Part shown: positions 46,401-55,143 of the stretch, piece after piece
How positions within the stretch are numbered: the stretch's first letter is position 1
How the letters are laid out: the number at the start of each line of letters is the position of its first letter
DNA from: Pseudophaeobacter sp.
Lineage (GTDB): Bacteria > Pseudomonadota > Alphaproteobacteria > Rhodobacterales > Rhodobacteraceae
Direction of reading: 5' to 3'
DNA length: 64,000 bases
Assembly (NCBI GenBank): GCA_027019165.1
Contig: JALUXC010000024.1
Location: 1-64,000 of the forward strand
The notes under the pieces: generated by a model
The model's database searches: none
The model's input: only the letters and a program-made list of their open reading frames with translations
What the model was told of the DNA's origin: nothing
Program-made: the position numbers and the translations under genes

Positions 46401-47284
46401 ACGTCAAGACCGCTCTGGAAGAGGGCGCGAGGCTCGCGCCTGTGAATGCCAACGAGCGGCTTGCCGAGATTACCAAGTGGCTGGAGACCACCACTCCCTT
46501 TGCATCGACCATCACCTGGGAATGGACCGGCGATCAAGAGGAACAAGAGGAAAGCGGTGCCTTCCTGTCTAAGGCCTTTGCCGGGGCGCTGGGTCTGATG
46601 TTCGTGATTCTCTTGGCGCAGTTCAACTCCTTCTACAACTCGGCGCTGGTGCTCTTGGCGGTGGTTCTCTCCACCACAGGCGTGTTGATCGGTATGATGG
46701 TGATGCAACAGCCGTTCTCGATCATCATGACGGGCACCGGAATCGTCGCGCTGGCGGGGATCGTTGTGAACAACAACATCGTGCTGATCGACACGTATCA
46801 GGAGTTCAGCCAGCACATGCCCCGGATCGAGGCGATCATCCGCACCGCAGAGGCGCGCATCCGCCCGGTGCTGCTGACGACCGTCACCACCATGGCCGGC
46901 CTGGCCCCGATGATGTTCGGCATCAGCCTCGACTTCATCAACGGCGGCTATTCCATCGACAGCCCCACCGCGCTTTGGTGGAAACAGCTGGCCACCGCCG
47001 TTGTTTTCGGCCTTGGCATTGCGACCGTGCTGACGCTGGTGGTGACGCCCTCGCTGCTCTCCATCCGGGTGTGGCTGTCGACCTACATGTCCTGGATGGG
47101 CCGCCTGATGGCACGTCTCACCGGCGGGCGTTCCAGCCGGATAGCGCAGGACATGCGCCTGGCAAGGAAAGCGCGCAAACTGCCCACGACAGAACTGCTT
47201 TGGGATGACATGACCGAAGCGGCGCCAGAGGCCAAGTGGGATGCCAAACCGGACGGCACAACGCCCCTGCGCGCAGCGGAGTAA
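43484..47284 (+). CDS. RND efflux transporter permease subunit, enlarged
   Basis: 1266 residues, more than the usual 1020-1060. RND landmarks are present: SLPKEGEPDIDIPMLHVSV at the first loop, VVLSSLGSRAALLVGFAIPTS, the TM4 charged segment NIVMFGLILAVGMLVDGAIVVVEYA and the TM10 counterpart GIVALAGIVVNNNIVLIDT. Extra length includes about 120 residues between TM6 and TM7 (about 482-601) with two additional hydrophobic stretches (about 512-530 and 549-571) and a longer second periplasmic part. No outer-membrane factor gene is adjacent. Substrate unknown. Confidence 0.93.
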   Translation: MIGIVSWAADRARMVLAFILISLLVGGFAYVSLPKEGEPDIDIPMLHVSVQFPGISAEDSESLLIKPMESELVDLDGLKEMTATASENYAGVLLEFDFGWDKSATIADVRDAMNSAQADFPDGAEQYVITEINFSEFPIVIVNLSGDVPERTMARIAKQLQDDIEALDAVLEAPIAGNRDEMVEVVIDPLRLESYNVTALELITVVQNNNQLIAAGEVETSQGTFSIKIPSSFNDVRDIYALPIKTNGDRVVKLGELAQINYTFEDRKGTARFDGEDTVALQVVKRKGYNLIDTVDLVKETLAKAQEKWPPELRAAIAVGTSNDQSRVVGSMVSQLEGSVLTAIALVMIVVLSSLGSRAALLVGFAIPTSFLLCFALLALMGISVSNIVMFGLILAVGMLVDGAIVVVEYADKRIKEGTGPMHAYVEAAQRMFWPVVSSTATTLCAFLPMLFWPGVPGEFMGMLPVTLIFVLSASLVVALVYLPVMGGVSGRISRVFEGTSNGLRAVLPWWPLRALLVPPAIWGMFGGAMQMLNPAYLLPEQAASDMPTALPAIFGALVFVLSAFAASITLGAARIERKPKSVSAGYRHTPFGYVIKFIAGNPFMPLITIAVVAFSIMTVFKTFGENNYGVEFFVDSEPEQATAFVRARGNISLEEKDEMVRQAEEVIKAHPAVINVFSFAGEGGLDTGGPGGGQSPQDTIGQVQFEIIPWEDRPKETETWFFGLLTREVTATAFDGNTVLDELSAELDKLPGFVTELNALEQGPGSGKPIHLRIKGDGWEDLTSATETARAYFDKMPGLKLVEDTLPLPGIDWQIDVDVEKAGRYGADVATVGAMVQLVTRGILLDTMRVDSSDEEIEIRVRLPDEDRVLSTLDTLKVRTSDGLVPLSNFITRKPVPKLAQISRVQQQRYYDVKADFEPGLSKVVMSHPDTGEDRILALVKSAPEGSEGEFTGPNGQQLMLFALDQADTAGDVKTALEEGARLAPVNANERLAEITKWLETTTPFASTITWEWTGDQEEQEESGAFLSKAFAGALGLMFVILLAQFNSFYNSALVLLAVVLSTTGVLIGMMVMQQPFSIIMTGTGIVALAGIVVNNNIVLIDTYQEFSQHMPRIEAIIRTAEARIRPVLLTTVTTMAGLAPMMFGISLDFINGGYSIDSPTALWWKQLATAVVFGLGIATVLTLVVTPSLLSIRVWLSTYMSWMGRLMARLTGGRSSRIAQDMRLARKARKLPTTELLWDDMTEAAPEAKWDAKPDGTTPLRAAE

Positions 47285-47300
47285 ACCGCTCCCGCAAGGC

Positions 47301-47340
47301 AAATGAAGAAGGCCCCGTCCCGGCGGGGCCTTCTTCATTT
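47301..47340. terminator. bidirectional terminator between RND and EEP genes
   Basis: AAATGAAGAAGGCCCCG (47301-47317) and its exact complement (47324-47340) form a 17-bp perfect stem around TCCCGG, between convergent genes (stops at 47284 and 47348). A/T-rich outer arms give U-runs in both directions. Confidence 0.85.
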
Positions 47341-47347
47341 AGGCGGT

Positions 47348-48424
47348 TCAGGGAAGTGCCGTGTGATCTGCTTCAACCTGCGCAATCTTGTCCTCCGCGC
47401 GTTCAGCCTCGCGCGGGCTGGCTTCGGGTTCGGGGTGCAGATCACGGGCACGGGGCGTGTGCTGCAGAACCGCTTCTATCGGGAAGTGGTCGGAGCCAAT
47501 TTGCCCCAGCCGCCTGATCCGAACCAGCGTGAAATCGGGCGAGCAGAACACATGGTCGAGCGGCCAGCGCAGCAGCGGATAGCCGGCGTGAAAAGTGCTG
47601 AACAGCCCCCGCCCGATGCGCGGATCCAGAAGTCCGCTCACCTTTTGGAACAAACGTGTAGAGGCCGACCAGGCCACATCGTTGAGATCGCCCATGACCA
47701 CAACCGGCCCGGCGGATGCATCCAACTCGCGGGCGACCAGCAAGAGCTCTCCGTCCCGCTCGGCAGAGGTTGCGTTCTCCGTCGGGCTTGGCGGCGCCGG
47801 GTGCAGGCAATGCAGCCGCACGCGCTCCCCCGAGCGCAGCACCACGTCGCCATGAATGGAGGGCACACCATCTTCGACCAGATAGGCAATGCGCGCATCC
47901 ACCAGTTCAAGACGGGAATAGAGGTGCATCCCATAAAGGTTACTGAGCGGCTCCTTGATCGAAAATGGGTAGTCCTGTTCAATCTCGGCAAACTGATCCT
48001 GCCACCACGCGTCCGTCTCCAGCGTGAGCACAAGATCCGGCGCGCGCGTGCGGATCAGATCCATCAGCGCCCCAGCATTGCGGTTGGTCATCAGAACATT
48101 GGCCACCAGAACATGAAGCTGATCGCGAGGCCGCAGCTGCCGGGCGGATTGGATTTGGTTGGGGAACACCAAGGTGTAGGGCAGGATGCGGGACAGTTGA
48201 ACCCCCGTGCAGCCCAGCAAAACCACCGGTAACCCGTACCCCAAACCAGACGGCCAGCCAAACACCCAAAGCGTCAGAAACAGGGAACCACCGGTGATCA
48301 CGGCAATCTGAACCGCGGGAAACTCAAAGGCGCGCACCCACCAGCCCTCATACCGCCAAAGCGGCAACAGCGTCAGCAAAGGCACCGTGCACAGGCAAAT
48401 GTAGAGGGTCCAGGTCAGGTCCAT
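47348..48424 (-). CDS. endonuclease/exonuclease/phosphatase family protein with membrane N-terminus
   Basis: 358 residues. About 1-90 hold three hydrophobic helices; about 100-335 are an EEP fold: VANVLMTNRNAG, APDLVLTLETDAWW (catalytic Glu), GDLNDVAWSAST, and SDHFPIEA at the C-terminus of the domain. Such membrane-anchored EEP proteins are common in proteobacteria, and their substrate is uncertain (nucleic acid or phosphoester). A Glu/Arg-rich tail follows. Seven bases or so from the RND terminator. Confidence 0.83.
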   Translation of the reverse strand: MDLTWTLYICLCTVPLLTLLPLWRYEGWWVRAFEFPAVQIAVITGGSLFLTLWVFGWPSGLGYGLPVVLLGCTGVQLSRILPYTLVFPNQIQSARQLRPRDQLHVLVANVLMTNRNAGALMDLIRTRAPDLVLTLETDAWWQDQFAEIEQDYPFSIKEPLSNLYGMHLYSRLELVDARIAYLVEDGVPSIHGDVVLRSGERVRLHCLHPAPPSPTENATSAERDGELLLVARELDASAGPVVVMGDLNDVAWSASTRLFQKVSGLLDPRIGRGLFSTFHAGYPLLRWPLDHVFCSPDFTLVRIRRLGQIGSDHFPIEAVLQHTPRARDLHPEPEASPREAERAEDKIAQVEADHTALP

Positions 48425-48447
48425 ATCATGCCCTTTGGCCCCGCACC

Positions 48448-50265
48448 TCAGGCCGCATCCTGATCCGACTGTTGGCTATTCCAGAGGTGTGCATAGCGTC
48501 CTTGCCGCTGCAGCAGCTCTTCGTGGGTGCCGGCTTCTGCAATCTCACCCTGCTCCAACACAACAATCAGGTCGGCTTCGGCAACGGTGGACAGGCGGTG
48601 AGCAATCGTGATCACCGTGCGCCCCTGACCGGCCCGCGTCAGCGCCTCTTTGATCTCGCGTTCTGTGTCCGTGTCCAGCGCCGAGGTCGCCTCATCCAGC
48701 AAAAGGATCGGCGGGTCTTTCAGCAAGGTACGGGCAATGCCAACCCGCTGCTTTTCTCCCCCCGACAGCTTCAAGCCGCGCTCTCCCACTGGCGTTTCAT
48801 AGCCCTGCGGAAGCCCCACGATAAAGTCATGAATCTGGGCTGCCCGCGCGGCCGCTTCGATCTCGTCTTGCGTAGCTCCATCGCGCCCATATGCGATGTT
48901 GTAGCGGATCGTGTCATTGAACAGCACGGTGTCCTGCGGCACCACGCCAATGGCCGCATGCAGACTTGCCTGCGTGACGTCCCGCACATCCTGACCATCG
49001 ATGGTCAGCGAGCCGCCCGTCACATCATAAAACCGGAACAACAGCCGCCCGATGGTGGATTTGCCCGACCCGGTGGAGCCGACGATGGCCACGGTCTGGC
49101 CCGGCTTAGCCTCCATGGTGATGCCCTTGAGGATCTCGCGCTCGACCTCATAAGCAAACCTCAGATCCGTCAGCTGAATGTGCCCTTTTGTGACGTCGAG
49201 TTCTTTTGCGCCAGGACGGTCGGTCACATCGGGGGGCTGCTCAAGCAGGTCGAACATCTCTCCCATGTCTACAAGGCTCTGGCGAATTTCACGGTAGACG
49301 GAGCCGAGAAAGTTCAGTGGCACGGTGATCTGCACCATATAAGCGTTGACCATGACAAAATCACCGACGGTCAGACTGCCCTGCTGTACGCCCATTGCCG
49401 CCATCACCATCACCGCGATCAAACCGCCGGTGATGATCAGGCTTTGGCCAAAATTCAAAAAGGACAGCGAATAGGCCGTCTTCAGCGCCGCATTGGCATA
49501 GGCGCGCATGGCGCCGTCATAGCGGGCCGCCTCGCGCTCTTCGGCGCCAAAATACTTCACCGTTTCAAAATTGAGCAGGCTGTCGATGGCCTTTTGGTTG
49601 GCATCGGTGTCTTGCGTATTCATCTCGCGCCGCAGTTTCACGCGCCATTCCGTCACCGCCAGGGTAAACCAGACATAAAGCGCAATGGTGACGCCGACGG
49701 CCAACAGGTAGCGCGCATCGAACAAGACCGTCAGGACAATGGCCACCAAAGCCAGTTCCAGAACCAGCGGCCCGATGGAGAACAGCAGGAACCGCAGGAG
49801 GAACTCGACCCCCTTTACCCCGCGCTCGATGATGCGTGACAGGCCGCCCGTCTTGCGGGTGATGTGATAGCGCATCGACAGACGGTGGATATGGCGGAAA
49901 GTCTCAAGCGCCAGACGCCGCAGGGCGCGCTGGGTTACCGGTGCAAAGATCGCATCGCGCAACTGCTGAAAGCCGGTGGTGAGAACCCGCGCCATTCCAT
50001 AGGCAACCGTCAACCCCACCGCACCAAGCGCGAGCGGCGGAACACCTTCACCCGCCAGCGCATCCACCGCGCCCTTGTACAGAACAGGCGTGTAAACCGC
50101 GATCACCTTGGCCAAAATCAGAACCGCCATGGCGAGAACCACGCGGATCTTGACCGAATTCTGCCCCGCGGGCCAAAGATACGGCAGTACCTTTCGCAGG
50201 GTCCGCATGCTGGATCGGCGTTCCTCGGCGGAAATATTGCCGATTGTGGTTGGGTTTCTTCTCAT
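48448..50265 (-). CDS. Atm1/HMT1-type ABC transporter (permease-ATPase)
   Basis: 605 residues: six-helix permease (about 40-310) fused to an ATPase. Walker A GSTGSGKSTIGRLL, signature LSGGEKQRVGIART, Walker B ILLLDEATSALD and the H-loop IAHRLS are complete. LRRLALETFRHIHRLSMRYHITRKTGGLSRIIERG is typical of the Atm1/HMT1 branch, which exports glutathione-linked sulfur or metal compounds. A GNISAEERRSSM lead before MRTLRKVLPYLWP leaves the start in doubt by 19 residues. Followed by the EEP gene. Confidence 0.92.
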   Translation of the reverse strand: MRRNPTTIGNISAEERRSSMRTLRKVLPYLWPAGQNSVKIRVVLAMAVLILAKVIAVYTPVLYKGAVDALAGEGVPPLALGAVGLTVAYGMARVLTTGFQQLRDAIFAPVTQRALRRLALETFRHIHRLSMRYHITRKTGGLSRIIERGVKGVEFLLRFLLFSIGPLVLELALVAIVLTVLFDARYLLAVGVTIALYVWFTLAVTEWRVKLRREMNTQDTDANQKAIDSLLNFETVKYFGAEEREAARYDGAMRAYANAALKTAYSLSFLNFGQSLIITGGLIAVMVMAAMGVQQGSLTVGDFVMVNAYMVQITVPLNFLGSVYREIRQSLVDMGEMFDLLEQPPDVTDRPGAKELDVTKGHIQLTDLRFAYEVEREILKGITMEAKPGQTVAIVGSTGSGKSTIGRLLFRFYDVTGGSLTIDGQDVRDVTQASLHAAIGVVPQDTVLFNDTIRYNIAYGRDGATQDEIEAAARAAQIHDFIVGLPQGYETPVGERGLKLSGGEKQRVGIARTLLKDPPILLLDEATSALDTDTEREIKEALTRAGQGRTVITIAHRLSTVAEADLIVVLEQGEIAEAGTHEELLQRQGRYAHLWNSQQSDQDAA

Positions 50266-50343
50266 TTGGATCCTGACCGCAATCCCTGACTGGCGCTAGG
50301 GGCAATAGATACCGTCGCAGACCTGCAAAGGCGAGGCGTGAAA

Positions 50344-50379
50344 CAAAAAAAAACCGCGCCCCCGAACCGGGGACGCGGT
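50344..50379 (-). terminator. rho-independent terminator after the LysM gene (minus strand)
   Basis: ACCGCG-C-CCCCG / CGGGG-A-CGCGGT stem (50353-50379) with one mismatch and a 3-base loop; nine A residues precede it on the plus strand, giving a strong U-run on the minus strand, 22 bp past the LysM stop. Confidence 0.85.
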
Positions 50380-50400
50380 GCAATCATCTTGCCCAATGGA

Positions 50401-52218
50401 TCATTCCGGCAGGTTGAATACCTGTCCGGGATAGATCAGGTCCGGGTCGCGGATGGCGTCCTGATTTGCTTCGAACACGCGGACATAGAGGAAACCGCTC
50501 CCATAGCGCTGTTGGGAGATCGCCCAAAGCGTATCGCCCTTCTGCACGGTGACGGCCCGCACAAGTGGCACAGGCTGGTCCGGCGCGGCGCCCGGTTCCT
50601 GAGCGGGGGGCTGCAAGACCTCGGGGGCTTCGCGTTTGAAGGGGGTTTCCAGGCGGCTCAATACCGACCCCGAAGCGACATCCACCTCATCAAGACGCAA
50701 GGTATAGATCCCCGGCTCCACTTCGCCAAGCGCACCGCCCCAGCGGCCATCCTCTGCAACGGGCAACTCTGCCTTGATCTGGTTGTTGACATAGGCGCGC
50801 ACCAATGCGTCCGGGCGACCGCGTCCGGCCAGCAGCACTGCGCCGCTGTCAGAATAGCTGATCGTATCCAGCGCCACCTTGCCATTCAGGACCGGCGCAG
50901 CAGGCTGGACCAGTTCGACCCCATCTGCCCCCGCACGCAGCACAGCCACTGCCGTGGCTTCGGGCCGCGGGGCCGGTTCGGTCTCGGCGCTTGCCGGTGT
51001 TTCACGGGCGGCAGGCTGGCTTTGGGGGGCAGCAGTTTCCTGCGGTGCGGCTTGCACGGTATCCACCTCGGCGGTCTGAACCGAAACCTCCTCAGTGGCC
51101 CCGTCATCCGGTTGGGCCGGCGCCCCGACCTGGGCCGTCACCGGCGGTGCCGGGGTCTGTGCTTCAGCGGTCCCCGCATCCGCCTCGGGTGCATCTGCCT
51201 CGGGCAATGTCGGCTCGCTGCTGCCCTCTGGCTCTGTCGACAGCACCTGCGGGGTCTCTTCCAATGTTGTTGCTGCAAGTGCCTCGGTTCCCGGAGTGGT
51301 CGGCTGCGGCACGCCAGCATCGGCAACCTGAGGCGCCGGGACAGGGGCGGCGGGTGCGATAATGAACTGATCGAGCGAAGCTGCCTCTTGCCCTCCGGCA
51401 CGGGCCAGCAAGGAAATCACTCTTGGGCGGTCGCTTGGCGTGATGCTGGAGAAGACGGCAAACTCTCCTCCGCCCTGCACCTCGGTTTCTTCCAGGACCG
51501 CGCCATCGATCAACACCTGGACCCGCGCCCCGGCCTGAGCGCGCCCGGCAATGACCAGCGCGCCTTCTGGATCGACCCGCACAAGATCCAGCAAGGGAGC
51601 GGTCAGGCTGACAGCCTCCCCCTCGGGCTGGGGTTGCTTGGGTGTGGTCTCCGCCTCACGAGCGCCCGTTTCACCCGCGGCAGGCACGGCGACTGCAGCT
51701 GTGTCCTCCTGGACCGGAGCGCGCTCTGGCGCCGTAGAGGTTTGAGGTTGCGCTTGCACTTCGTCACCGTCCGGCAGATCCACGGCCTGGGCATTTTCGA
51801 CCGGACCTTGGGGAGTATCGGGCGCTGCAGTTTGCCCCTCATCGACAGGTTCCACAGCAGTTTCAACGACAGGGGATTCTGAGGGCTCAGGGACGGGTTC
51901 GCGAACCACGTCTTGTGGCGCGACTGCCGTCGATGACTCGGCTGGTTGGCTCACAGCCTGCGCATCGCTGTCTGCGGCTGGCGCGGGGTCTTCCTCCTGC
52001 CCGGCTTGCGTGCTGGGCACCACGACGGGATTTCCAGTCGAGGGAGAGATCGTTACATCGCTATTTGCACCTTCGCGCAATGCACGGTCAGAGGACGGAT
52101 CCGTCTGGTCCCCATCCAGCCACAGCATCACAACAACACCACCAACGATCACCGCTACCGCAGCAATGCCCCCCAGTGTCAGAGAGCCGATACCTCCACT
52201 TCCAGATGTCTGCGCCAT
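50401..52218 (-). CDS. LysM-domain membrane protein with long acidic linker
   Basis: 605 residues. One N-terminal helix (GIAAVAVIVGGVVVML) follows a short lead. About 50-200 and 290-420 are Pro/Ala/Glu/Thr-rich and acidic; between them lie compact blocks like LDLVRVDPEGALVIAGRAQAGARVQVLIDGAVLEE, repeated later as LDTISYSDSGAVLLAGRGRPDALVRAYVNNQI (Ig-like). The C-terminus is a LysM domain (QKGDTLWAISQQRYG...NQDAIRDPDLIYPGQ). It probably anchors to the inner membrane and reaches peptidoglycan. Own terminator. Confidence 0.85.
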   Translation of the reverse strand: MAQTSGSGGIGSLTLGGIAAVAVIVGGVVVMLWLDGDQTDPSSDRALREGANSDVTISPSTGNPVVVPSTQAGQEEDPAPAADSDAQAVSQPAESSTAVAPQDVVREPVPEPSESPVVETAVEPVDEGQTAAPDTPQGPVENAQAVDLPDGDEVQAQPQTSTAPERAPVQEDTAAVAVPAAGETGAREAETTPKQPQPEGEAVSLTAPLLDLVRVDPEGALVIAGRAQAGARVQVLIDGAVLEETEVQGGGEFAVFSSITPSDRPRVISLLARAGGQEAASLDQFIIAPAAPVPAPQVADAGVPQPTTPGTEALAATTLEETPQVLSTEPEGSSEPTLPEADAPEADAGTAEAQTPAPPVTAQVGAPAQPDDGATEEVSVQTAEVDTVQAAPQETAAPQSQPAARETPASAETEPAPRPEATAVAVLRAGADGVELVQPAAPVLNGKVALDTISYSDSGAVLLAGRGRPDALVRAYVNNQIKAELPVAEDGRWGGALGEVEPGIYTLRLDEVDVASGSVLSRLETPFKREAPEVLQPPAQEPGAAPDQPVPLVRAVTVQKGDTLWAISQQRYGSGFLYVRVFEANQDAIRDPDLIYPGQVFNLPE

Positions 52219-52340
52219 TTGGGTCCTTCCCTAGTGCGAGATGTATCCTCTCGCTTGGTTGAGCCGGCCTTCCAATGGGGGTATCTGAGGAGACACCGCA
52301 TCCCCCTGCCCCCATGATCCCCTCTGGAAAGGCCATCCTC

Positions 52341-52889
52341 ATGAGTGTAAAATCCGTCTGTGTTTATTGCGGATCCCGTTTTGGAGCAATGCCCAGCTAT
52401 GCCGCAGCCGCAGAGGCGCTTGGAAAGGGGCTGGCAGAACACAGTTTTCGCCTCGTTTACGGGGCTGGTGACGTTGGACTGATGGGAACCGTTGCCAGGG
52501 CCGCTCAGGCGGCAGGCGGCGAGACATTCGGTGTGATTCCGATTCACCTGGAGCAACGGGAGGTCGGCAAGACTGACCTGACCACCTACGTTGTGACAGA
52601 GACCATGCATGAACGCAAAAAAGTCATGCTGTACAACGCTGATGCAGTGGTCGTCCTGCCGGGCGGGCCTGGCTCCCTGGACGAGCTGTTCGAAGTGCTG
52701 ACCTGGCGCCAGCTCGGGCTTCATGACAAGCCTATTGTTCTGGTCAATATCGACGGCTACTGGGACAAGTTGCGCGACCTTCTGGATCACGTTGTAGCAC
52801 AGGAGTTCGCAGGTCCCGACGTTCAGGCATATCTGACCTGGGTCACCAGTGCCGAAGACGCATTGAAGTACCTGCGCGATGCCATCTAG
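52341..52889 (+). CDS. LOG-family (TIGR00730) nucleotide phosphoribohydrolase-like protein
   Basis: 182 residues, Rossmann fold. SVCVYCGSRFGAMPSY opens it; the active motif PGG-x-G-T-x2-E reads PGGPGSLDE with Ser for Thr; EPMHERKK-type ETMHERKKVML is conserved. Members cleave cytokinin riboside or nucleoside 5'-monophosphates. GGAAAGG at 52326 supports ATG 52341. Confidence 0.9.
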   Translation: MSVKSVCVYCGSRFGAMPSYAAAAEALGKGLAEHSFRLVYGAGDVGLMGTVARAAQAAGGETFGVIPIHLEQREVGKTDLTTYVVTETMHERKKVMLYNADAVVVLPGGPGSLDELFEVLTWRQLGLHDKPIVLVNIDGYWDKLRDLLDHVVAQEFAGPDVQAYLTWVTSAEDALKYLRDAI

Positions 52890-52928
52890 GCCGCCAGGCT
52901 TGGACCTCGATGGCAACAGGTACGCATT

Positions 52929-53384
52929 TCAAGCGGTTTCCAGTACGGATTGAACCGCTTCGGCGATCTCAGGCACCGAGTGATGCGTAAGGTCTTTTGG
53001 CAGCTCTGCGATCAGCAGTTTCGTTGCGGGAGGGCTCAGCGCCGCTCGCAATGCCCCCAAGGTGCCTGGCGGCGCAATTACAACCAGCGCCGGACAGGCG
53101 CCGGCCTGCACCCATTTGTTGATCAGAGCCGCGATATCCGTAGCGAATTTGTCCTCGCTCATCTGGTGCCAGTCGGCAGGCTCCACAGCCCCCCGAGCCG
53201 CGCCCGACGCACCGCTAAGGCGCCCCGGCGCCCCGGTTCCCTGTTCCGAGTTGGCGGGGTTCACCATTTTATCTGCGCGGATCACGTTCAGATCCGCATC
53301 CACAGTGTCACTTACGTTTTCAAGGAACAGCGCTTTTCGCCCGTCGGCGACAACGATCCAAAGTCCTTTTGGCAATCTCAACAT
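52929..53384 (-). CDS. host attachment family protein
   Basis: 151 residues matching the small family named after an Agrobacterium attachment gene: WIVVADGRKALFLEN at the N-terminus, FATDIAALINKWVQAGACPALVVIAPPGTLGALRAAL in the second half, and a closing ELPKDLTHHSVPEIAEAV. No signal peptide; the attachment role is weakly founded and it resembles stress-linked RNase-H-like release-factor folds. It follows the SOD gene on the same strand, after a terminator. Confidence 0.8.
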   Translation of the reverse strand: MLRLPKGLWIVVADGRKALFLENVSDTVDADLNVIRADKMVNPANSEQGTGAPGRLSGASGAARGAVEPADWHQMSEDKFATDIAALINKWVQAGACPALVVIAPPGTLGALRAALSPPATKLLIAELPKDLTHHSVPEIAEAVQSVLETA

Positions 53385-53460
53385 GGGCTCTCCTTTCCCT
53401 ATCCGTGTTCATAAGAACGACCAGCCCGGGAGAAAGCCTTGATGCGTGTCAATTCGATAC

Positions 53461-53491
53461 AAAAAGACCCGCACCGGTATGGCACGGGTCT
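53461..53491 (-). terminator. terminator after sodB (minus strand)
   Basis: AGACCCG / CGGGTCT (53465-53471 and 53485-53491) with partial inner pairing, and AAAAA before it on the plus strand, which is a U-run on the minus strand, 37 bp past the sod stop. Confidence 0.75.
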
Positions 53492-53527
53492 GAATGTCAG
53501 TGTTGCGCTTGCTAAGACCGCAAGGGG

Positions 53528-54127
53528 TTACATGCGCGAAGCGACGTTTTCCCAGTTGACCAGATTGTCGAGGAAGTTGGTCAGGTAGGCCGGGCGTTTG
53601 TTGCGGAAATCGATGTAGTAGGAATGCTCCCACACGTCGCAGCCCAGCAGCGCAGTCTGGCCAAAGCAAAGGGGATTCACGCCGTTCTCGGTCTTGGTCA
53701 CTTTCAGACCGCCATCGGTGTCTTTCACCAGCCAGGCCCAGCCAGAGCCGAACTGACCCGCACCTGCGGCAGAGAACTCTTCCTTGAACTTGTCGACCGA
53801 GCCAAAGCTCTCAACCAGTGCCTTTTCCAGCTCACCCGGCATTGCGCTGTCGCCCGGGCCCATCATCTCCCAGAACTGGTTGTGGTTCCACAGCTGCGAG
53901 ATGTTGTTGAAGATACCGTTCTGGGCAACGGCGGACTTGTCGTAGGTGCCCACGATGATCTCTTCGAGGGTCTTGCCCTCCCACTCGGTTCCAGCGATCA
54001 GCTTGTTGCCGTTGTCGACATATGCCTTGTGGTGCAGGTCGTGGTGATATTCCAGGGTTTCCGCGGACATGCCCTTGGAAGCCAGCGCGTCATGTGCATA
54101 AGGAAGATCGGGAAGTTCAAAAGCCAT
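53528..54127 (-). CDS. sodB: superoxide dismutase (Fe/Mn type)
   Basis: 199 residues. Metal ligands: His in LEYHHDLHHKAYV, His in QLWNHNQFWEMM, Asp and His in LLGCDVWEHSYYIDF. AAGAGQFGSGWAWLV and DFRNKRPAYLTNFLD are typical, and the sequence leans to the iron type. Converts superoxide to hydrogen peroxide and oxygen. The start MAFELPDLPYAHDAL is the family start. Confidence 0.95.
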   Translation of the reverse strand: MAFELPDLPYAHDALASKGMSAETLEYHHDLHHKAYVDNGNKLIAGTEWEGKTLEEIIVGTYDKSAVAQNGIFNNISQLWNHNQFWEMMGPGDSAMPGELEKALVESFGSVDKFKEEFSAAGAGQFGSGWAWLVKDTDGGLKVTKTENGVNPLCFGQTALLGCDVWEHSYYIDFRNKRPAYLTNFLDNLVNWENVASRM

Positions 54128-54263
54128 ATCGGACCCCTGTCAAATTTTGTTGCGTTCCTGTGCAGATACATGCGGCGCAGCCCCCGGCAGGTCAAGGGCC
54201 AAGACAAGAAATCAGCACCAAGTACCTGTGAGGGGCGTATGTGCGTAAAAAGGGGAGATCGCA

Positions 54264-55037
54264 ATGATCGCTGAGGCCTGGATCCGTGCGCGCAAAGCCT
54301 ACTACCGTGCGCGTGGTTACTATGCGGGCCAATTAAACGGTGTGCCCTTCCGGCTGGATCCCTATCATTCAAAGTTCTGGCGCAAGGCCTCGGAAGGCCA
54401 CTGGGAGCCCGAGACCTTTGCCGTGCTCGACGCCCATCTGGACAAGGACCATGACTACCTGGACATCGGCGCTTGGATCGGTCCTACGGTTCTATACGGC
54501 GCGCATAGAGCACGCCGGGTGATGTGCTTCGAGCCCGATCCGGTCGCCTTTCGCCATCTGGCCTGGAATCTAGAGCTGAACCGCATCGACAATGTCTCGG
54601 CCTTTTCGGTTGCGATCAGCGATGGTTTCGGGCTGGCCCGCATGGCCTCTTTCGGCGGTGAGGCCGGGGACAGCATGTCGAGCCTCCTCAATGACGGGGC
54701 GCATGGATCGGACGTGATGACAATTGGCTGGCAGGACTTTGCGGACAAGGCGGATCTGTCGCATGTGTCATTGGTCAAGCTGGACATCGAAGGCGCCGAA
54801 TTTGACGTGCTGCCCCAGATGATCCCCTGGCTGAAACAACAGCGCCCGGCGCTGTACCTCTCCACTCACGCGCCGTTTCTGGCAGAAGAGACCCGCAAGG
54901 CCCGGATGGCAGAGCTGGCGGAGTTGTTGTGCTTTTACGGCGAATGTCGCCCCGACAACGGCGCGACCTCAGGCTTTGAAACCCTCACCGGCCCCCGCGC
55001 CCTGACGCAGTTCCCCACGTTTCTGTTCACCGTTTGA
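54264..55037 (+). CDS. FkbM family methyltransferase
   Basis: 257 residues. SAM-binding motif I DYLDIGAWIGPTVLYGA, then MCFEPDPVAFRHLAWN, VAISDGFGLARMASFG and VSLVKLDIEGAEFDVLP, the FkbM pattern. Target unknown, perhaps a glycan or small molecule. AGGGGAG just before ATG 54264 marks the start. It stands alone, divergent from sodB. Confidence 0.88.
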   Translation: MIAEAWIRARKAYYRARGYYAGQLNGVPFRLDPYHSKFWRKASEGHWEPETFAVLDAHLDKDHDYLDIGAWIGPTVLYGAHRARRVMCFEPDPVAFRHLAWNLELNRIDNVSAFSVAISDGFGLARMASFGGEAGDSMSSLLNDGAHGSDVMTIGWQDFADKADLSHVSLVKLDIEGAEFDVLPQMIPWLKQQRPALYLSTHAPFLAEETRKARMAELAELLCFYGECRPDNGATSGFETLTGPRALTQFPTFLFTV

Positions 55038-55143
55038 TGTAATGCTCCGTGGTGTCCTGCAGTAATTTGCAACTGCAGGCTCCACCGTCAGAAAGTGCTG
55101 AACCGTATCCGGATCAGCCTCAAAAAGCGCCATGGCCTTTGCA

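Noticed and set aside
44951-47338. 795-residue open frame antisense to the RND permease
   Set aside because: Same cause; it is His/Gln/Arg-rich without motifs and the sense protein is clear.
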